Position numbers and translations under genes: made by a program. A DNA stretch of 64,000 nucleotides from Ursus arctos (taxonomy: Eukaryota > Chordata > Mammalia > Carnivora > Ursidae). The stretch covers positions 9,034,001 through 9,098,000 of the forward strand of contig NW_026622874.1 of the NCBI RefSeq assembly GCF_023065955.2, given 5' to 3'. Below the pieces are notes generated by a model that worked only from the letters and a program-made list of their open reading frames with translations, ran no database searches and was not told where the DNA came from. Positions 58,894 through 64,000 of this stretch are shown piece after piece (position 1 is the first letter of the stretch; the number at the start of each line of letters is the position of its first letter).

Positions 58894-60619
58894 TTCCAGA
58901 TGCTGGGCAGGACCCATTGAATTGATTTTATGATACATGAATGGGTCACACTCTGCAATTTTGAAAAACACAGGTTTGAAGAAAACGGCACCAGTCTCCT
59001 GCTCTTGGTTAGGAAGTCCATCAAACTCTGCTTTATTGTTTCTCTTTCAAATCACCCTCAAGGCTTTTTAGCTGCTGCTTTCTGATCCTGTGATGAGGTG
59101 TCTATCGATCCTAGATTCTCTCCTTCCCTGCCTGTCTTTAGCAGCAGCCAGCCCTAGCTGCTTTCCAATCAGGGTGTGAGTGTCGTTTCACTCTGTCTCA
59201 GGTCTGCGGGGGGACGCTCAGATGTGCTCATAAATCAAAGCCTCTAGGGCCACTGTCTCACTGACCTTGCAAATATAAACAGGGCCAGCGGTTCAGGTCT
59301 CGCTTTCCTTCCTCCTTTCTCTCCCTGCAGGCCTGCTTCTCCGTGGAGAACAAAAGAACCGCTTCTTGTGCCTCAACTCGGTTCTCCACTGGGTCCTTTC
59401 TGGGTCCCACCCCCACACTTGACTTAGTAAACTGCATCCGTGGCCAAACAGTTTAGGACCGTTAGGGGTACGTCTCCTTCTCTCTTCGCAGTTGACTCGT
59501 AATTTACATCCTGTACTCAACACTATGTAATGCTGAGCTCGGTTGACTGTTGTTCACACGCTTGCATCCAGCTGCCACGAAGAGACACATCGCGGGGCTG
59601 GGGAGAGAATCTGTTCTTCACACCCCTCTTTTCTCCATCAGAAAACCGCCAGCTTCTGGAAAGTGTATTGGGTAGTCTTCAAGAGTCTCCTACTCGCTGA
59701 CTCATTCACCAACATTCCATCTTGACCACCCATGAGAAGGGAGGATGTTTCACCATCATTTCTATTTTCAGGTTTTAATTTCAAATTCTCCTCTGTCAAA
59801 CTCAGAGCCTCAGAGTTTAGGTATGTTTAGGACAGATTCTCCAGCTCCCTGCGAAACCAAATCCACGTAATCTGAAGTCAATGTTGTTTAGGGAAAATGG
59901 CCTGAGGACCCAGGTGACACGGCCGGCTGCGTGCCTCCCAAGCCTTTCTACACACCTGACAGGTGAGGGCTCGTCCTCTGTCCCTTTCCAGTTCGTGCCC
60001 ATTGTTTGGAATACTGATTACAGACGTGAGGGAGCCTTACCCAAGTGCAGAGCCGTGGAGGTCTGCAGAGAAACAGAAAACTGACCAGTGGGAGAGACGG
60101 GGGGCTGTGCCAGGAGAAAGCCCTTCTTCACCCCACGTACTGCAGGGATTCTCCGCTAATTCCCTGGTCAGGGTTTTGCTTTGATTTCCCCCCCAACCTC
60201 ATTTTATGGGTCATATACTGACCCTTAATAAACAAAATGATTATTTTACTAATAATAGTACAAATAAAAAATCATAGCATAAGTAATATTTATAAATAAA
60301 AGAATAAATTTCCCTTAATAAATATTGTTCATTTATGAGGCTGTCACCCACCTTTGCATAAAACTCGAGGTGCTGACTCTAGTCTTGTGAAATGTTGCTA
60401 TTTTGAAACTGACACTGCCCTGAAACCTGGTCCCAGATGCCCACAGGGTCTGGGGCGGTGGCACGGTTTGCTCTCATCCGGGTATTGCTCTGTTGTTACT
60501 TCCCAACTGCAACAAATCTGGGTCATCTGCTGATATTTACTAGGTTTTGTATCACTATTAGGGAGAAGAGTGCCTTAGCATTGGCTCAAATCTCCCTTCT
60601 CAGCCCTTGGAATAGCACT

Positions 60620-61125
60620 GCGCCTGTTATCTGTTGCTGTTTAACAAATTTACCCCAAAACATGACTAAAGGCAATGATTTTATTTTATTCCCCTTGCTT
60701 CGGGTTAGGAATTTGGACAGGAGTCCACTGGCAGCTTGTCTGTGTGGTGTCAGCTGAGGTGGCTGGATGCAGGGGGGCACCTCTAGGAGACACATCCATG
60801 CGGTCGGCTAGCAGCTGGGAGCTCAGCAGGAACATAGGACCCATGGCTTTTTCGGCTTGGTGGTCTTGAGGTGGTAGGACTTCTTACAGGACAGCTCAGG
60901 GCTTCCAAAGAGGGAGCCACAAGAGGCAGGAAGAAGAAGCTGCCCTTAAGCCAGAGGGCCAGCCTGCCACAGTGTCGCTTTGACCATATTCTATTGGGAA
61001 AGTGGGCACGGAGACCAGCCAGATGCAAGGGGCCACCTTTAATCGACCCTAAGAGAAACTTGCTAATGGCCAACAGTGGCCTCCGAGATTGTATCCAACG
61101 TGGCCTCACAAGGGCAGAGAGGGAG
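60620..61125. repeat. Old interspersed repeat, class uncertain
   Basis: It begins 'TCTGTTGCTGTTTAACAAATTTACCCC' and contains 'TTCTATTGGGAAAGTGGGCACG'. It resembles the element at 52440 in layout. I cannot name the family. Confidence 0.45.
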
Positions 61126-61284
61126 CATGAACAGAACATAGTTAGGACCCTGGTTTTGCTCCTGGGTTTGCTGCGGGTATTTCAGTGCAATGCTGAGCAA
61201 GTAGCAAATATTTGATAAATTGTTGGAACCACTACATCACCTTAAATACGGTACTATACCGAGGACCAGTTCAGTTAGTCAGTG

Positions 61285-61740
61285 AGTCAGAAAGTCCCTA
61301 TTAAGCATTTACTCCCTGTGCCAGACATTGTACTTGGTGCTGGGAACACAACAGTCTTCAAAGTACCAGCCACGGTCCCTGCCTCCATAGAGGGTATGGT
61401 TTAGTGCAGGAGACAGGTGTTTCCCAAATGATTTCATAAATAAAAGCAAAATTGCATCTGCTAGAGAGGCACCATGAAGGAAAGGCATATGGCGCAATGA
61501 GAGGCGGAGATCAGGGAGAAGAGATGATTGAGCTGAGATTGGAAAGGTAGGTGGCAGTGGAAATGGGCTTCTGCAAAGTCCCAGGGCAGAAGGAAGCTTG
61601 GTGAAGGTGGGAAGCCAAAAGAAAATTAGCGTCCTAGAGAGGACTGAGCCAGAGAGAGGCCAGTGCAAGCTGAGGCTGGAAAGGAGAAAGAGGCCAGAGA
61701 CGCAGGACCCTGGAGATCATTGGGTTTGCTCCCCAAGGTG
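61285..61740 (-). repeat. L2 LINE fragment
   Basis: Antisense L2: 'TGTGCCAGACATTGTACTTGGTGCTGGG', 'GTCCCTGCCTCCATAGAGG', 'GGAGATCATTGGGTTTGC'. Confidence 0.7.
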
Positions 61741-61784
61741 GTATGTGGACACCTTGCCTAGTACCTGGCAAATTCCATGCATTT

Positions 61785-62530
61785 ATCCATCCCTCTGTCT
61801 GTTCATCCATCGACCCGTCTGTCCACCCACCATCCGTTCAGTCTGATCTCAATCTATGGGCTGGCGATACAGGGGTAAATAAGATGTCCTAATGTGTGCG
61901 TTTACAGAGCTCTTGCCCACCCCCACCCGGTGTTCCACTCTTTACTGCCTTCACCAAAGAATGAGACCTCTCCAGTTCTAACATGCAAGATAATATCCCA
62001 CATACTTCACCCTTAATCCACCCCCACTCCTGTCATACTTACTTAAAAATGCATCTTCTTGAGTACTTGGAGTACTAGAGGAGTACTTGGTGCTGGCATG
62101 GGAATCCAACACAGCTACTCTTGGAAATCCCTCAGGAAGTACCAACGATAATGCTACGTTGTGCTGTCCCTTACGCTGCATTGGCAAATGTAGCCACATC
62201 GTGGGTAGAGACATAGGCTACTCCTTTCTTTTTGCAAAGGCATTTCTTTCTCCGTAGCCTTGCTAGCCCTGAGCACGCCATTCTCCCACGGGAAGACTCT
62301 CACGTGGCTTCCTACTGTGAGAAAATGGTTCTGCTGATCAATTCAACTAAACTCGTCGTCGCTCAAGTTCGCTCCATTCAACTCGGCTGGACTCAGCATA
62401 ACTCAGCCCAGGCCATCCATCTATCTCTTCATCCATCCGTGCTTTCAACAAGTGTTTTTGGAGTACTTTTCTGTGTCAAAGTCTGTGTTGGGCTTGGGGA
62501 TCCACCAATCGACTCACCTCCCTGGTCCGA
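61785..62530. other. Low-complexity CATC-rich patches and L2-like DNA
   Basis: Impure CCATC/CATC tracts at 61785-61840 and 62410-62440, then L2-like 'GTGTTTTTGGAGTACTTTTCTGTG'. No gene seen. Confidence 0.45.
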
Positions 62531-62534
62531 TCTA

Positions 62535-62740
62535 AATGGTGTATTGTGGTGGAGAGAAGATTGGACTTTGAGAGGATTACCCTATGTTTGCATCCTAGTC
62601 CCGCCTCTTATTTACTGCCTTGGGGAATTTCGTTAGCTTATCTGGGCCACAGTTTCCTCATCTTCAAGCAAGAATAATACTACCTACTGGGTGGGAATTT
62701 TGTCAGGATTAAATTCATAGAAGGCCCTCAAAAATGGTAT
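62535..62740 (-). repeat. MIR element
   Basis: Antisense MIR: 'CACAGTTTCCTCATCTTCAAGC', 'ATAATACTACCTACTGGG', 'GTCAGGATTAAATTC'. Confidence 0.8.
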
Positions 62741-62754
62741 CCATTCCCAACCCA

Positions 62755-63410
62755 ATGGATGGAAATAAACCAACGAACATCATTGGGAAGTTTCTAAATA
62801 GTGCAAATCAAAAGATCCTATGGGTTTTCATAAAGATAAAATAGGTCAGTTACAATGATGGGGAAACGCATTGACTTCAGAACATTTAAAAGCAAAAAAC
62901 AGTAGGTTTTAGACCTGGGTAAGATGGCAAACACACCCATCACTCTCCCGTGCATTGCCTTTATAAAACCCGAACAGAAGGATCCACCAACTGCTTGAAG
63001 ACTCTGAAAAGGAAATAGCAGGCAGATTGAGGAAGACAGAATTCAAAGCACAACCAAACCAGCGATGTGAATATCATATTTTCCTTTGGAATACCCAGTT
63101 GCGACTCAGGGCAGGGTGACAGCAATGGCAACAACAGCCTGAGGTGCCTAAAAAGTGGAATATTATTTAGCAACGAATTATTAATCCAATACAATAGATG
63201 ACTTGTAGATGCATTTTGCCAAGTGAAATAAGCCAGATCCAAAAAGGATATGATTTAATTTATATAACATTCTGGAAACATTCTGGAAAAAGCCACAGTG
63301 TAGGGACAGAAAACAGATCAGTGACTGGCAGGGGACGAGGTTCAGGGAGAGGTTGACTATAAAGGGGTAGCATAAGGGAATTTTTGTGATGGGAAAAAAA
63401 TAGTATCTAT
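62755..63410 (+). mobile_element. Old LINE-1 3'-region fragment
   Basis: 'GTGGAATATTATTTAGCAACG', 'AAGTGAAATAAGCCAGATCC', 'GATCAGTGACTGGCAGGGG' are in L1 order; strongly diverged. Confidence 0.65.
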
Positions 63411-64000
63411 TAAACCCTAATCCTTTCACTTTTTCTTTAACCTCTCTGGACCTAAAGGAAAGACTAAGCGCCCCCCAAAAAAGACCCAAAGCTCACCCCA
63501 ACGCCTGGAAATGAGATGAACCCCCAAGGTGGGGGGGGGCACCTACCGTGATACTGTGGTCCTACCCCTTGTTTCTGCCCCGATTCACCATGTTCCTCGT
63601 GTCCCTTCAGACATCTCTGCTGAATCATTTCTGGAAAATTGCCTGGACATTTACCTAAGTTACTTGATTGCATCCCTGGGCTCAGGCTGAGCCTTGATTT
63701 CTTGTGTTCAGACTCAGGCCTGTGCATTTGAGCGGACCTTCACATGTGCCTGTGTCAGCCCGTCATTCTTCGCCCATTCTCTTTCAAACAGGGCAAAGAT
63801 ACGAGGCATGGGGGGAATGGTGGCAGCCTACCAGCCCAGCAAAGCAGCACAACCTCAGGAACAGCATAGGTGGGGACATCGTCTGGTATTGATAACAGAG
63901 GAACAGGGGCAAGAGGGAAAAAACAATCAGCAGTACACCAAGGGTGGGAACCCAGTAGGGAAAGTGAAATCACATCAGGATGCGTTCTCCCCAACCACAG
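63411..64000. other. Unclassified intron end of window
   Basis: Contains a G-homopolymer at 63529-63538. No exon or repeat recognised up to the window edge. Confidence 0.4.

Noticed and set aside
58759..59024. Minus-strand frames rich in EGRK repeats
   Set aside because: They read the CCTT microsatellite and its purine-rich complement.

Overview
This is a stretch of mammalian nuclear DNA from a carnivore. The evidence is at least 18 tRNA-Lys-derived CAN SINEs (SINEC; head 'GCGCCTGGGTGGCTCAG', tail CT-rich then AATAAA/A-rich), many with clear target-site duplications, plus carnivore-type LINE-1 3' ends and older MIR, L2 and MaLR repeats. Several SINEs belong to a form with the box 'GGCTCAGGGCGTGATCC' and the tail 'CTCTCGCTGGCTGTCTCT', which I associate with bears and their arctoid relatives. 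A bear is my best guess (moderate confidence).

The main gene is a complete, intact GPA33 (cell-surface A33 antigen) on the minus strand. It has seven coding exons between 44502 (ATG) and 8938 (stop), and every exon has consensus splice sites and compatible phases (lengths 43, 155, 217, 153, 120, 124 and 133 nt; total 945 nt, 314 codons plus stop). The 3' UTR probably ends near 7530, after a polyadenylation signal at 7547-7552. Introns are about 10.8, 6.1, 7.4, 9.2, 0.67 and 0.45 kb.

About 5 kb from the GPA33 start, head-to-head on the plus strand, lies the first coding exon of STYXL2 (also called DUSP27; 49490-49615, ATG at 49506), a muscle pseudophosphatase. A likely non-coding first exon ends at 48825, and a MEF2 site plus an E-box lie just upstream of it. 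No second STYXL2 coding exon is visible up to 64000, so the intron continues out of the window. The GPA33/STYXL2 order and orientation match the human 1q24 region as I know it.

Layout: 1-7.5 kb, repeat-rich DNA downstream of GPA33; 7.5-44.9 kb, GPA33; 44.9-48.6 kb, intergenic DNA with an antisense L1 ORF2 remnant; 48.6-64 kb, 5' end of STYXL2. The two genes work in different tissues (intestinal epithelium and striated muscle). CTCF-like motifs at 40386 (+) and 48327 (-) lie on either side of the GPA33 promoter.

I saw no prokaryotic, viral or CRISPR feature and no undescribed multi-gene system. The most unusual items are small: a 29-bp U2 snRNA fragment with flanking direct repeats (32069), a 50-bp 'micro' L1 insertion with a perfect 15-bp duplication (51056), an L1 with an inverted 5' half (11.3-12.1 kb), and a strong potential splice donor inside the last GPA33 exon (9035-9036).
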